From positions 1 through 64,000 of the forward strand of contig JAFAYI010000017.1 of assembly GCA_019240475.1 (NCBI GenBank): a stretch of DNA of 64,000 nucleotides. The letters are read 5' to 3'. Below are positions 1 to 9,201 of this stretch, piece by piece (position 1 is the stretch's first letter; each line of letters starts with the position of its first letter). A program made the translations under genes and the position numbers. Source of the DNA: Acidobacteriaceae bacterium (lineage in GTDB: Bacteria > Acidobacteriota > Terriglobia > Bryobacterales > Bryobacteraceae). The notes under the pieces are model-generated. The model did not search any database. It saw nothing but the letters and a program-made list of their open reading frames with translations, and was not told the DNA's origin.

Positions 1-1
1 C

Positions 2-442
2 CGCATCCCGGCTCTCGAATTCGGCATCTTCGCCCTCGGCCGCCTCGAATTCGCCAACGAGTTCCCCGCCGAGCAAGCCGACTCACGCAAGCACCTGATC
101 GACGCCAAAATTTTCCTCGCCTACCAGCGCCAGCTCAACAACCTCTCTATCCAGGAATCCCGCCTCCGCCGCCACTTCGAGAAAGACGCCGCCGCCCTGC
201 GCCAGCTTCAGGAATCTCGCCGCCGTCACCGCAAGTCGCAGCTCGACGAAGCCGCCCGCCAATACATCGCCGCCGTCCACGAAGAACGCCACGATCTCTG
301 GGAGCCCGATCAAAATGGCTTCGAATTTTCAATGGAGGAAGTCGAAGTCCGCGCCATCGAGATCGAGCCCGATCTCTTCGCCGAATGGGCCGATGAAAAC
401 GCGGCTGCGTCCGTTCGCTCGTCCGGTCCTCGTCAAAACTGA
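2..442 (+). CDS. C-terminal part of an unrecognised protein (5' end outside window)
   Basis: An open frame enters from the left edge and runs 146 codons to a TGA. The visible part is charged and mostly helical-looking, with arginine-, glutamate- and glutamine-rich heptad-like stretches in the middle (around residues 40-100), which suggests a coiled-coil segment. It ends in an acidic then short polar tail. Codon use (strong C preference at third positions) matches the downstream oxidoreductase genes, so the frame is very likely real. I do not recognise the family and no catalytic motif is visible. It stops 75 nt before the next gene on the same strand. Confidence 0.6.
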   Translation, partial: RIPALEFGIFALGRLEFANEFPAEQADSRKHLIDAKIFLAYQRQLNNLSIQESRLRRHFEKDAAALRQLQESRRRHRKSQLDEAARQYIAAVHEERHDLWEPDQNGFEFSMEEVEVRAIEIEPDLFAEWADENAAASVRSSGPRQN

Positions 443-448
443 TATAAT
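443..448 (+). promoter_or_regulatory. Possible -10 box upstream of the oxidoreductase operon
   Basis: A perfect TATAAT lies directly after the stop codon region of the preceding gene, 69 nt before the GTG start at 518, in otherwise GC-rich sequence. No good -35 hexamer is visible 16-18 nt upstream, so this is only a candidate. Confidence 0.25.
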
Positions 449-517
449 CAACCCCAAAACAATTATCGGCCCCCGCGTCGTGGTCACCGGAGCGTGGCCC
501 GGCCATAATGAGTTTGC

Positions 518-2338
518 GTGAAACCTACTGACGTTCAAGATCCCAACTACTTCCACAAAGTAGTCGACTGCCAGTGGGCCTGCCCCGCGCACACCAACGT
601 CCCCGAATACATCCGCCTCATCGCGCAAGGCCGCTATACAGATGCCTATATACTCAACCGGCAATCAAACGTCTTTCCTGCCATCCTTGGCCGCACCTGC
701 GATCGCCCCTGCGAGCCCGCCTGCCGCCGCGGCCGCCTCGACGGCAAGCCCGTCGCCATCTGCCGCCTGAAGCGCGTCGCCGCCGACCTCTGCGGCGAAA
801 TCTCTCACCTGCTCCCGCGCATCCCCACATCCAAGAACGGCAAGCGCGTCGCCTGCATCGGCGCCGGACCCGCATCGCTCACGGTTGCCAATGACCTCAT
901 GCCCCTCGGCTACGAGGTCGACATCTTCGAAAAACAAGGCAAGCCCGGCGGCCTCATGCGCTCCAACATCCCCGCCTTCCGCCTCCCCGAGCCCGTTCTC
1001 GCCTCCGAAATCGACCTCATCTTAAACATGGGCGTCCAAATCCGCTACAACTCGCCCGTCGAAAGCATGCGCGAACTGCTTGCCGCCTCTTACGACGCCG
1101 TATTCGTCGGCAGCGGCGCCCCGCGCGGCAAAGACCTCGACATCCCCGGCCGCTACGACAGCGATCGCATCCACATCGGCATCGATTGGCTCGAATCCGT
1201 CGCCTTCGGCCACATCGACTCCATCGGCGAGCGCGTTCTCATCATCGGCGTTGGCAACACCGCCATGGATTGCTGCCGCTCATCCCGCAGGCTCGGCGGC
1301 AAAGACATTAAGGTCATGGCGCGCCGCCCGCGCCGCTTCTTCAAAGCCTCGCCTTGGGAGCTCGACGATTCCGAAGAGGAAGGCGTCGACATCGTCATCA
1401 ACCACGCCCCCAAGAGCTTCGTTGTCGAAAACGGCGCGCTCAAGGGCATGCTCTTCGAGCGGCTCGAATGGGACGCCGACGCACGGCGCTCTCGCACCCT
1501 CGACGAAATCTTCCTTCCCGCCGCCGACGTCATCCTCGCCATCGGCCAGGAGAACGCCTTCCCCTGGATCGAGCGCGACATCGGCATAGAATTCGACAAG
1601 TGGGACGTGCCGGTCGTCGACGAGACCACCATGCAGTCCACCCGCCCCGGCGTCTTCTTTGGCGGCGACGCCGCCTTCGGTCCCAAGAACATCATCTGGG
1701 CCGTCGAACACGGCCACCAGGCCGCCATCTCCATCCATAATTACTGCGCCGGCCTTCCCGTCGCCGATCGCCCGCCTCAAGGCATGAACCTCGTCAGCCA
1801 GAAGATGGGGCTCAGCGAGTGGAGCTATCACAACGACTACAACCCCGCGCAGCGCCAGAAAATGCGCCACGTCGATTTAGTCGAGCGCTTCGAAAAGCTC
1901 AGTATCGAAGTCGAGCTCGGCTTCACCGCCGAACAGACCGCGCGCGAAGTCGAGCGCTGTCTCAACTGCGACATCGAAACCGCCTTCACCCCCAAGCTCT
2001 GCATCGAATGCGACGCCTGCATAGACGTCTGCCCGGTCCAGTGCCTCACCATCGCCCGCAACGATGACGAGCTGCCGCTTCGAAGCCGCCTCTCCGCCCC
2101 CGCCATGAATCTGGATCAGGCCCTCTACGTCTCCGCGCCGCTGCCTCAAACCGCCAGAATCATGGCCAAGGACGAGGACGTCTGCGTTCACTGCGGCCTC
2201 TGCGCGGAACGCTGCCCCACCGCCGCGTGGGACATGCAAAAATTCGAGCTTCTCATCTCATACGCAGGCCCAAGCTTTGATTTAGGCCCAGGCGTTATCT
2301 CAGGCAACAACGCGTGCACCAACACCACTCCGGCATAA
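518..2338 (+). CDS. GltD-like FAD/NAD(P) oxidoreductase with C-terminal 2x[4Fe-4S] domain
   Basis: 606 aa. Residues about 15-90 carry the Cys-rich N-terminal domain of the glutamate-synthase small-subunit family (motifs CQWACPAHTNVPEY and CDRPCEPACRRG). A dinucleotide-binding motif GAGPASLTVAND follows near residue 115 and a second, GVGNTAMDCCR, near residue 245. The C-terminus has two ferredoxin-type sites, CIECDACIDVCPVQC and CVHCGLCAERCP. The family moves electrons between NAD(P)H, FAD and Fe-S clusters. Here the next two genes encode a 2-oxoacid:ferredoxin-type oxidoreductase, so I infer this subunit passes their electrons to or from NAD(P). The GTG start at 518 is the only possible one, since an in-frame stop lies at 509-511. 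The end overlaps the next gene by 25 nt. Confidence 0.85.
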   Translation: MKPTDVQDPNYFHKVVDCQWACPAHTNVPEYIRLIAQGRYTDAYILNRQSNVFPAILGRTCDRPCEPACRRGRLDGKPVAICRLKRVAADLCGEISHLLPRIPTSKNGKRVACIGAGPASLTVANDLMPLGYEVDIFEKQGKPGGLMRSNIPAFRLPEPVLASEIDLILNMGVQIRYNSPVESMRELLAASYDAVFVGSGAPRGKDLDIPGRYDSDRIHIGIDWLESVAFGHIDSIGERVLIIGVGNTAMDCCRSSRRLGGKDIKVMARRPRRFFKASPWELDDSEEEGVDIVINHAPKSFVVENGALKGMLFERLEWDADARRSRTLDEIFLPAADVILAIGQENAFPWIERDIGIEFDKWDVPVVDETTMQSTRPGVFFGGDAAFGPKNIIWAVEHGHQAAISIHNYCAGLPVADRPPQGMNLVSQKMGLSEWSYHNDYNPAQRQKMRHVDLVERFEKLSIEVELGFTAEQTAREVERCLNCDIETAFTPKLCIECDACIDVCPVQCLTIARNDDELPLRSRLSAPAMNLDQALYVSAPLPQTARIMAKDEDVCVHCGLCAERCPTAAWDMQKFELLISYAGPSFDLGPGVISGNNACTNTTPA

Positions 2339-4155
2339 ACGATTTCGCATTCAAGTTGGCAAACGTCAACGGAACCGGCTCCGCCAGCGCCAATGGCCTC
2401 CTCATGCAGGCCATCTTCCGCATGGGCATTCCCGTCTCGGGCAAGAATCTCTTCCCGTCCAACATTCAAGGCCTGCCCACCTGGTACGAAATCCGCGTCA
2501 ATCACGACGGCCACACCGCGCGCGCCCTCGATTACGATCTGATGATCGCCATGAACGCCCAGACCTACGCGCGCGACGTTCAGGAAGTCGTCCCAGGCGG
2601 CTATCTGCTCCACGATTCCAGTTGGCCGCTCGACAAATCTCTCCATCGCGGAGACATTCACTTCCTCCCGATCCCCCTCGCGCGCCTGTGCAACGACGCT
2701 TTTCCCGAATCCCGCGCGCGCATCTTAATGAAGAACATCGCCTACGCCGGATCCCTCGTCGCGCTGCTCTCGATCGACATGCGGATCGTCGAAGAGCTGC
2801 TCGATGAGCGCTTCGCCGGCAAGAAAGCCCTGCGCGAATCGAACTTGCGCGCCCTCCAGCTCGGCTACAACTACGCGCAAGAGCATTTCTCCTGCCCGCT
2901 GCCCTTCCATCTCGAAAAGATGGACGCCAATTCCGGCAAGATTCTGATCGATGGCAACACCGCAGCCGCGCTCGGCTGCCTCTACGCCGGCGCCACTGTC
3001 GCCGCCTGGTATCCCATCACGCCCGCCACTTCCGTCATGGACGCCTTTCGCCAGTTCTGCGAGAAGTACCGCCGCGATCCGGAATCCGGCCGCAACAACT
3101 ACATCATTCTGCAAGCCGAAGACGAACTCGCCGCCATCGGCATGGTGATCGGCGCATCCTGGAACGGCGCCCGCGCCTTCACCTCCACTGCCGGACCCGG
3201 CATCTCGCTCATGAACGAACTGCTCGGCCTCGCCTATTACTCCGAAATTCCCGCCGTCGTCATCGATGTGCAGCGTGTCGGCCCTTCTACCGGCATGCCC
3301 ACGCGCACCCAGCAAGGCGATCTGCTGGCCTGCGCCTATGCCTCTCATGGCGACACCAAACACATTCTCCTGTTCCCCGCGAATCCGGCCGAGTGCTTCG
3401 ACTTCGCTGTGAAGTCCTTCGATCTCGCCGAGCGTTTTCAAGCGCCCGTCCTCCTGCTCTCCGACCTCGACATCGGCATGAACGATTGGGTCGTGCCGCG
3501 CCTCGCCTGGGACGATTCCTATCAGCCCGATCGTGGCCGCGTCCTCTCCGAACAGGAACTCGCGCGGCTGCCCAAGTTTTATCGCTACTTCCACGAAGAC
3601 GAAAACCACGTCGCAGCGCGCACGCTGCCCGGCGTCGATGCTCGCGGGGCCTACGTCACCCGCGGCTCCGGCCACAACAAGTTCGGCGCTTACACCGAAA
3701 CCCCCGCCGAATACCAGGAGGTCGTGGACCGCCTCGCCCGCAAACAGAAAGCGGCCGCGAATTTCGTTCCGTTCCCGGAAGTGCGCCGCCAGGAAGGCGC
3801 TCGCCTCGGCGTCATTTCAATCGGCGGCTGCGACCTCGCCGTTCGCGAAGCGCTGGACCTTCTCGCCGCTCGCGACATTCGCGCCAGTTACATGCGCGTT
3901 CGCGGCTTCCCCTTCCATTCGAGTGTCGAAGCCTTTCTCTATGAGCACGACATGTGCTTTATCATCGAGCAGAATCGCGATGCGCAGCTCCGTTCCCTGC
4001 TCACGCTCGAAACCTGCGTGCCCAAGAATCGCCTGCGCTCCGTGCTCGCCTATGGCGGCTTCCCGCTCAGCGCCCGCCAAGTCGTCGACGGAATTATGAA
4101 CGAGCTGGAAAGGAGCGAGCGCACAGGGCGATCTGTGCCCGTTGTGCGCGATTAA
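2314..4155 (+). CDS. 2-oxoacid:acceptor oxidoreductase, fused gamma-alpha subunit (KorA-like)
   Basis: 613 aa from a GTG that overlaps the previous gene by 25 nt. Residues about 10-190 match the gamma domain (NVNGTGSASANGLLMQAIF, then FPSNIQGLPTWYEI). Residues about 210-600 match the alpha domain (GNTAAALGCLYAGATVAAWY, then PITPATSVMD and TSTAGPGISLMNE). The family decarboxylates 2-oxoacids such as 2-oxoglutarate to the acyl-CoA and reduces ferredoxin, together with a thiamine-diphosphate beta subunit, which is the next gene. The substrate cannot be set from sequence alone; 2-oxoglutarate is only the usual guess. The start is supported because the gamma-domain signature begins right after it. 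Confidence 0.85.
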   Translation: MHQHHSGINDFAFKLANVNGTGSASANGLLMQAIFRMGIPVSGKNLFPSNIQGLPTWYEIRVNHDGHTARALDYDLMIAMNAQTYARDVQEVVPGGYLLHDSSWPLDKSLHRGDIHFLPIPLARLCNDAFPESRARILMKNIAYAGSLVALLSIDMRIVEELLDERFAGKKALRESNLRALQLGYNYAQEHFSCPLPFHLEKMDANSGKILIDGNTAAALGCLYAGATVAAWYPITPATSVMDAFRQFCEKYRRDPESGRNNYIILQAEDELAAIGMVIGASWNGARAFTSTAGPGISLMNELLGLAYYSEIPAVVIDVQRVGPSTGMPTRTQQGDLLACAYASHGDTKHILLFPANPAECFDFAVKSFDLAERFQAPVLLLSDLDIGMNDWVVPRLAWDDSYQPDRGRVLSEQELARLPKFYRYFHEDENHVAARTLPGVDARGAYVTRGSGHNKFGAYTETPAEYQEVVDRLARKQKAAANFVPFPEVRRQEGARLGVISIGGCDLAVREALDLLAARDIRASYMRVRGFPFHSSVEAFLYEHDMCFIIEQNRDAQLRSLLTLETCVPKNRLRSVLAYGGFPLSARQVVDGIMNELERSERTGRSVPVVRD

Positions 4156-4158
4156 ACA

Positions 4159-5211
4159 ATGCCTTCCATAAGTAAGCCCATCGCCACTCACCCGAGCCTC
4201 CAGCGCAACGCGCTCGGCCTCAACATCCGCGATTACGAAGGCTCCATGTCCACTCTCTGCGCCGGCTGCGGCCACGATTCCATCACCGCCGCGCTCGTCC
4301 GCGCTCTCTGGGAACTCTCTCTGCCGCCTCATCTGCTTGCCAAAATGAGCGGCATCGGCTGCTCTTCGAAAACACCTGCCTACTTCGTGAACGGCGCTCA
4401 CGGTTTTAACTCCGCCCACGGCCGCATGCCTGCCGTTACCACCGGCGCCATCGCCGCCAACCGCGATCTCACCTACATCGGCATCTCGGGCGACGGCGAT
4501 TCGCTCTCAATCGGCATCGGCCATATGTGCCACGCCATCCGGCGCAATGTGCGTTTGCTTTATCTGATCGAAAACAACGGCGTCTACGGCCTCACCAAGG
4601 GCCAGTTCTCCGCCTCCGCCGACATCGGATCGAAGAGCAAGCGCGGCGAGCCAAACGAGATGGCGCCCATCGATCCCGTTCTCCTTGCGCTCTCGCTCGG
4701 CGCTAGCTTTGTCGCGCGCGGCTTTTCCGGCGATAAAGAACAGCTCGTGCCGATTCTCAAAGCCGCCCTCGCGCACAACGGCCTCGCCCTCGTCGATGTC
4801 ATCTCGCCCTGCGTCACATTCAACGACCACTCCGGCTCGACCAAGAGCTATCTCTATACGCGCAATCACGACCTCAAAGCCACGGAGAGCGACTTCGTCC
4901 CGCCCGCCCAGGAGATCCTCGCCACCATCGGCCAGAACGGCGCGACCCGCGTCACCATGCACGACGGCAGCGTGCTTCAGTTCAAATCGGTTCCCGATGG
5001 CTACAATCCGACCGATCGCCAAGGAGTCGTCTCTTACTTGATGAGCCAAAAACCCGGCGAAGTCGTCACCGGCTTGCTGTTCATCGATCCGTCCTCAGCC
5101 GATCTGCACGAAATGCAGCGCACCTCCGATACCCCTCTCGCCCGCTTGCCCTTTGAAAAACTCTGCCCGGGAAGCGAGGCGCTCGACCGGTTGCAGCAAG
5201 AGTTCCGCTAA
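4159..5211 (+). CDS. 2-oxoacid:acceptor oxidoreductase beta subunit, ThDP-binding (KorB-like)
   Basis: 350 aa. The N-terminal motif TLCAGCGHDSITAALVRALW and the ThDP/Mg motif, GDGDSLSIGIGHMCHAIRRN followed by LIENNGVYGLT, are the signatures of beta subunits of 2-oxoacid:ferredoxin oxidoreductases. Cysteines at CAGCGH and GCSS are candidate cluster ligands. The gene starts 3 nt after the alpha-gamma gene, so the two are surely co-translated. The C-terminal 90 residues form the extra domain seen in the longer beta subunits. The gene ends exactly where the opposite-strand gene ends, with no intergenic space and no visible terminator. Confidence 0.88.
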   Translation: MPSISKPIATHPSLQRNALGLNIRDYEGSMSTLCAGCGHDSITAALVRALWELSLPPHLLAKMSGIGCSSKTPAYFVNGAHGFNSAHGRMPAVTTGAIAANRDLTYIGISGDGDSLSIGIGHMCHAIRRNVRLLYLIENNGVYGLTKGQFSASADIGSKSKRGEPNEMAPIDPVLLALSLGASFVARGFSGDKEQLVPILKAALAHNGLALVDVISPCVTFNDHSGSTKSYLYTRNHDLKATESDFVPPAQEILATIGQNGATRVTMHDGSVLQFKSVPDGYNPTDRQGVVSYLMSQKPGEVVTGLLFIDPSSADLHEMQRTSDTPLARLPFEKLCPGSEALDRLQQEFR

Positions 5212-6012
5212 CTACTTCGCCTCGAACCGCAGCACCGCGTTGCCCAGGTGAATCTCATCGCCCGGTCTCAACAGCGTGCCGCGCTCGCCGCGATGCACCG
5301 GCTGGCTCAGGCTGTCGCGAACGATCCAGATTCCGCAGTTCGCCGCGCCTTTGTACCAGCGGTCGTTGATGATCCGATACTCGCCCGTCTTTGAACTATG
5401 AACTATGTGAGCATGCTCGCGAGACACCGAGCGGTTGATCTCGGTGTCTTCGTTGAAGACCAGATCGTTGCGGCGCGAAGGCCCCGCTTCGCGGAACACC
5501 TCGGCTGTGCGCCCGATGTTCGTCCGCGCTTTCGAAAGCGCCAGCTCCTGGTGATTGGCCGTCCCATGCACGATGATCAGCTTGGCCGGCCGGCGAGTGC
5601 GTGTAGCGGGCTCCGGAGCTTTCCGTTCCTCGATCTCCGTTGCAACCGCGAGCCAATCCTCGCCCTTCTTCGGAAGCCGCGGCGTCGTATGAATCGCGAC
5701 TTGGAGATCGGCCGGAAAGCGGTAGCTCGCTCGCTTCAGTCCGGCTTTCAGCTCATCGGCCAGATAGCCTCGCAGGAACTCGCTTTGAAATGCCGCGGCC
5801 TGGTCCTCCGGCACGCCCAGCAGTTCAATGCGGACCGAATTGTACGGGAACACGCTCTTGCCGCTCGCCCGATGGCTCTTGGCTTTCACCGCGTCGAGTA
5901 CCGCCAGGCGGATTTCGGCCAGCTCCGGCGCGTCCTTCGAGATGCGCCCGCCGCCGAACGGCGCTTCGAAAATCGCCCGCCCCAGTCTTTCGATCACGTT
6001 CGAAATGGCCAC
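5212..6012 (-). CDS. DUF3662/FHA domain protein (FhaA-like)
   Basis: 266 aa. The N-terminal about 120 residues look like the DUF3662 domain of actinobacterial FhaA. The C-terminus (about 150-266) is a forkhead-associated phosphothreonine-binding domain: NIGRTAEV, a serine-containing SREHAHIVH, and a final DEIHLGNAVLRFEAK. FHA domains read threonine phosphorylation made by Ser/Thr kinases, and a kinase and its phosphatase lie in the same operon. It is the last gene of the operon, starting 3 nt after the SEDS-PBP gene stops. In mycobacteria FhaA regulates peptidoglycan synthesis by binding phosphorylated partners; a similar role here is inference. Confidence 0.85.
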   Translation of the reverse strand: MAISNVIERLGRAIFEAPFGGGRISKDAPELAEIRLAVLDAVKAKSHRASGKSVFPYNSVRIELLGVPEDQAAAFQSEFLRGYLADELKAGLKRASYRFPADLQVAIHTTPRLPKKGEDWLAVATEIEERKAPEPATRTRRPAKLIIVHGTANHQELALSKARTNIGRTAEVFREAGPSRRNDLVFNEDTEINRSVSREHAHIVHSSKTGEYRIINDRWYKGAANCGIWIVRDSLSQPVHRGERGTLLRPGDEIHLGNAVLRFEAK

Positions 6013-6015
6013 CGT

Positions 6016-9000
6016 TCATCTCCCCGCTTCTGTCCCCGCCACGATCCCCAAGCGCTCGGCCGCCTCGATTACCTCGCGCGCGATGGGAGCCGCGAACTTC
6101 GCGCCGTACCCTCCATGTTCTACTACCACCGCGAATGCAATTCTCTTATCGGCCGGCGCATCGTAGGGCGCGAATCCAGCAAACCAGGAATGCGGCTCGC
6201 CCGTATCCAACTGAGCGGTTCCTGTCTTCCCGGCGACGCTCAAATCCAAACCGGCCATCGCGGTTCGCGCCGTGCCGCTGGTCACAACCGCCCGCATCGC
6301 CTTCTGCAGGAACGCCGCCGCATCCGGCGCAATCGCCTCAACGGGAGCCGAGACGCGATTGTTGCTCGCATCCATCACCCAGCGCCCTTCCGGCATCATG
6401 CCGCCTGCCGCGATAGTCGCCGCCACGCGCGCCATTTTGAACGGCGTAATCACCACCGGTCCCTGCCCATAGGCCGCGAACGGCAGCATCTGCTTCAAGT
6501 CCGCGAGACTGCCCGCCGGGATGCCGAACATTCCCGCTGTATCGAACAGCGCCTTCGCGCCCACGTTATACACTCCGAGCTGCGCGAAGTACGCGTTGCA
6601 GGAGACCGTAATCGCATTCGCCATATCGAGCCTCCCGTGTGCATGATCTCCCACATCGTCGCGGATGGGCCGCCGCCAACCGGGAATCACCACACCCGCC
6701 CGCCCATCGCTCAGCCGCTGGCACGAGTACGTGTGCTCCGCCGCGTTCGGGTCCAGTCGCAGCGCGGCAATCGCCGTAACCAGCTTGAACGTCGAACCCG
6801 GCGGGTACTCGCCATAGCGCGCGCGGTCGAGCATCTCGTCTGGAGTCGTCTCGCGCGCCTGGGGGGCCGGCCAGCTCACCACGGCCAGCACATCGCCGGT
6901 CGCATTCATCGCCACCAGCGCGCCCTTCTTTCCCACCCCTTGCAAACGGTTCCGCAGAATCTCCGCTGCCGCCAGTTGCAGGCGAATGTCGATGGTCGTG
7001 TGCACGTCGCGGTCGCGCGCCAGCATCGCTTGCAGCAGCGGATTCGCCCGCTGATGCCGGTACCGCACGACAGGCGCAAGCTCGCCGTAGTCCTTATACC
7101 CTTGCAGCCGCGCGTTCGAATCGTGCTCCACGAGCGATGCGTTCGTTGCGTGGAAATTCTCGCCCGTTCGCCAATCTCCCAGCAGATGCAGCGTCGCGCC
7201 GCCAAACGGATACTGCCGCGCATCGAGCGCCGAGCAGCACTGGTCCAGGTTCACTCCCAACTTTTCGTACTCGGCTTTCCTTCGTTCCAGCTCCGCCCAA
7301 CTGCTGGTCGCAAGCAGCACGCCGTTCCGGTCATAAATGTTGCCGCGCGGAATCGAAGCGGCGAGCGAGTTCAACCGTGGATTGTGCTGCGGCCGCTTGA
7401 CGCCATCCTGCGCGAACACGAACGCGTCCTTGATCAAAAGCTCCCGGTCGTGGATCGCTTCCACCGAGACCGCCCGCGCCATCAGCGCCACGGCGCATGC
7501 TGCCAACGCAAGGCCCGCCACGCGCATCGGCGTTCCGAACATCGGCGCCAGATCTTCCGGCGCCTCCGTTACCCCGGCTACTGCTTCAGCCTTCGCGCTC
7601 TGATGCGAGATGCCGGCCAGCACCGCGAAGATGAAGAAGTTCGCAAGCATCGCCGTGTTGCCCGAGCTCAAGAACGGCGAGACCACGCCCGACAACGGAA
7701 TCGCTCCGAGCGCGCCGCCCGATATCAGCAGCATCTCGAGCGCGATCAAGGTCCCGAGTCCAACACCCAGAAACAAGCCGTATTCATCCGGCGCTCGTAA
7801 CGCGATCCGAAACGCCCTATGAATCAGCAGCACAAACAGCAGGCACACCGCCGCGACGCCCGGCACGCCCCACTCTTCTCCGATCGAAGGCAGCACCAGG
7901 TCCGTATGCCCCGCCGGAATCAAGCTCGGATCGCCCCAACCCGGACCCGAACCCCAGGGGCCGCCCGTTGCGAATGCCCACAGCGCGTGCGCCAGTTGCT
8001 CGCCGCCCCGCACATCGTTGTTCCAGGGCGAAAGCCACATGTCGACGCGCTCCACGACCGTATGCGGCGCGCCGTAATGGTAGCCGACCATGACGCCCGC
8101 GATCAGCATCGCCACTCCCAGAAGCGCCAGCCCCGCGCGTCCACGCGCCACGCCGAACATGGTCAGAAAGACAAACCCCATCACCAGCGCCGGTCCCATG
8201 TCTTTCAACACGAAGAACAGCGCGAGCGCGCAGGCGACCGCGCACATCACCGGCAATGCCTGGCTCACTCGCGGCAGCTCCAGCCATTGCAGCGAGCGCG
8301 GGACAAGTGTCTTCTCGCGCAAGTCGCGCAGCCGTTCCCAATGCTGCGCAAAGTAGCCCGCCAAAAAGAAGACGATCAAAACTTTGATGGCTTCGACCGG
8401 CTGAAACGGCCCCAGGTTCACCTTTGCGTCGCTGCCGGTCGGCCCCGAGCCCAATCCCAGCAGCGCAACGAACAACACGAATGCCGCAAGCAGCGGCGTA
8501 TAGGCCCAGCGCGAGAAGTTGCGGTAATCGAACAAGCGCAGCAAAGGCAGCAGAAGCACCGCGCAGCCGAGCGCCACGCCCAAGGCGAACTTCTGAAATT
8601 CCAGCGTGTCGCGCAGCGGATCGCGCAGGCTCACCATCAGAATCAACCCGATGCCCGTCAACAGATGAAGCGCCGGCAGTATGGCCGGGTCGCCCCGGAA
8701 CCTGCGCCAGCGCCATGCGAAATGAACCAGCCAGAAGGAGGCGAGATACAGCAGCGTCCATTCGATATAGATCCGGAAGAAGTCGCGCGGCGCGCGTACG
8801 GCAACCAGCGGCTTCACTCGTCCGAGCGGGAAACGAAACTTCGGCGGTACACCCGGCACATCGGCGAGCCGCACGCGCGCCAGCACCCCATCGTTGGCAA
8901 CTGGCCGATGCTCTTCGAGGTAGCTAGAAATTCTTTCGGCAACCGCCTGACGCTCATTGGTATCCGCAATGACCTGTAACACCGGCAACAACTGCCGCGG

Positions 9001-9201
9001 CTGCGAGACTTCGTTCAGGTTGAGCAGATCGCCACGAAGATCCTGGGTCTTGGCGATGGCAACCAACGCAAGCCCGCAGGCCACGAGGACGGAGGCGCCG
9101 CCCAGCCACCACGCTTCCCGCTTCCGCTCCCCCGGCTGGAACGCCTCGGCCGCCGCGAAGCCGGCCGCCGCCTTGCCTTCCCAGGTGTTGGTTACCGCCA
9201 T
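6016..9201 (-). CDS. Fused SEDS glycosyltransferase (RodA/FtsW) and class B penicillin-binding protein
   Basis: 1061 aa, about twice either family's size. Residues about 30-550 hold many hydrophobic segments and SEDS signatures: GGPWGSGPG, then GEEWGVPG with acidic residues at 442-443. A further membrane segment at about 567-590 is followed by a class B PBP: pedestal motif RGNIYDRNG, active-site SxxK in YPPGSTFKL (Ser803), SCN at 867-869 and KTGTA (Lys992). The SEDS half should polymerise lipid II and the PBP half crosslink it, so one chain can do both steps of peptidoglycan synthesis. The frame is continuous and no stop or frameshift separates the halves. The N-terminus adds an extracytoplasmic region of about 130 residues before the first SEDS helix block. 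The start overlaps the kinase gene by 10 nt. Confidence 0.93.
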   Translation of the reverse strand: MAVTNTWEGKAAAGFAAAEAFQPGERKREAWWLGGASVLVACGLALVAIAKTQDLRGDLLNLNEVSQPRQLLPVLQVIADTNERQAVAERISSYLEEHRPVANDGVLARVRLADVPGVPPKFRFPLGRVKPLVAVRAPRDFFRIYIEWTLLYLASFWLVHFAWRWRRFRGDPAILPALHLLTGIGLILMVSLRDPLRDTLEFQKFALGVALGCAVLLLPLLRLFDYRNFSRWAYTPLLAAFVLFVALLGLGSGPTGSDAKVNLGPFQPVEAIKVLIVFFLAGYFAQHWERLRDLREKTLVPRSLQWLELPRVSQALPVMCAVACALALFFVLKDMGPALVMGFVFLTMFGVARGRAGLALLGVAMLIAGVMVGYHYGAPHTVVERVDMWLSPWNNDVRGGEQLAHALWAFATGGPWGSGPGWGDPSLIPAGHTDLVLPSIGEEWGVPGVAAVCLLFVLLIHRAFRIALRAPDEYGLFLGVGLGTLIALEMLLISGGALGAIPLSGVVSPFLSSGNTAMLANFFIFAVLAGISHQSAKAEAVAGVTEAPEDLAPMFGTPMRVAGLALAACAVALMARAVSVEAIHDRELLIKDAFVFAQDGVKRPQHNPRLNSLAASIPRGNIYDRNGVLLATSSWAELERRKAEYEKLGVNLDQCCSALDARQYPFGGATLHLLGDWRTGENFHATNASLVEHDSNARLQGYKDYGELAPVVRYRHQRANPLLQAMLARDRDVHTTIDIRLQLAAAEILRNRLQGVGKKGALVAMNATGDVLAVVSWPAPQARETTPDEMLDRARYGEYPPGSTFKLVTAIAALRLDPNAAEHTYSCQRLSDGRAGVVIPGWRRPIRDDVGDHAHGRLDMANAITVSCNAYFAQLGVYNVGAKALFDTAGMFGIPAGSLADLKQMLPFAAYGQGPVVITPFKMARVAATIAAGGMMPEGRWVMDASNNRVSAPVEAIAPDAAAFLQKAMRAVVTSGTARTAMAGLDLSVAGKTGTAQLDTGEPHSWFAGFAPYDAPADKRIAFAVVVEHGGYGAKFAAPIAREVIEAAERLGIVAGTEAGR

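Noticed and set aside
5398..7800. An 800-codon open frame on the plus strand opposite the FHA and SEDS-PBP genes
   Set aside because: It is an Arg/His/Pro-rich mirror of GC-rich coding sequence with no signal, motif or ribosome site; the minus-strand genes have full catalytic motifs.
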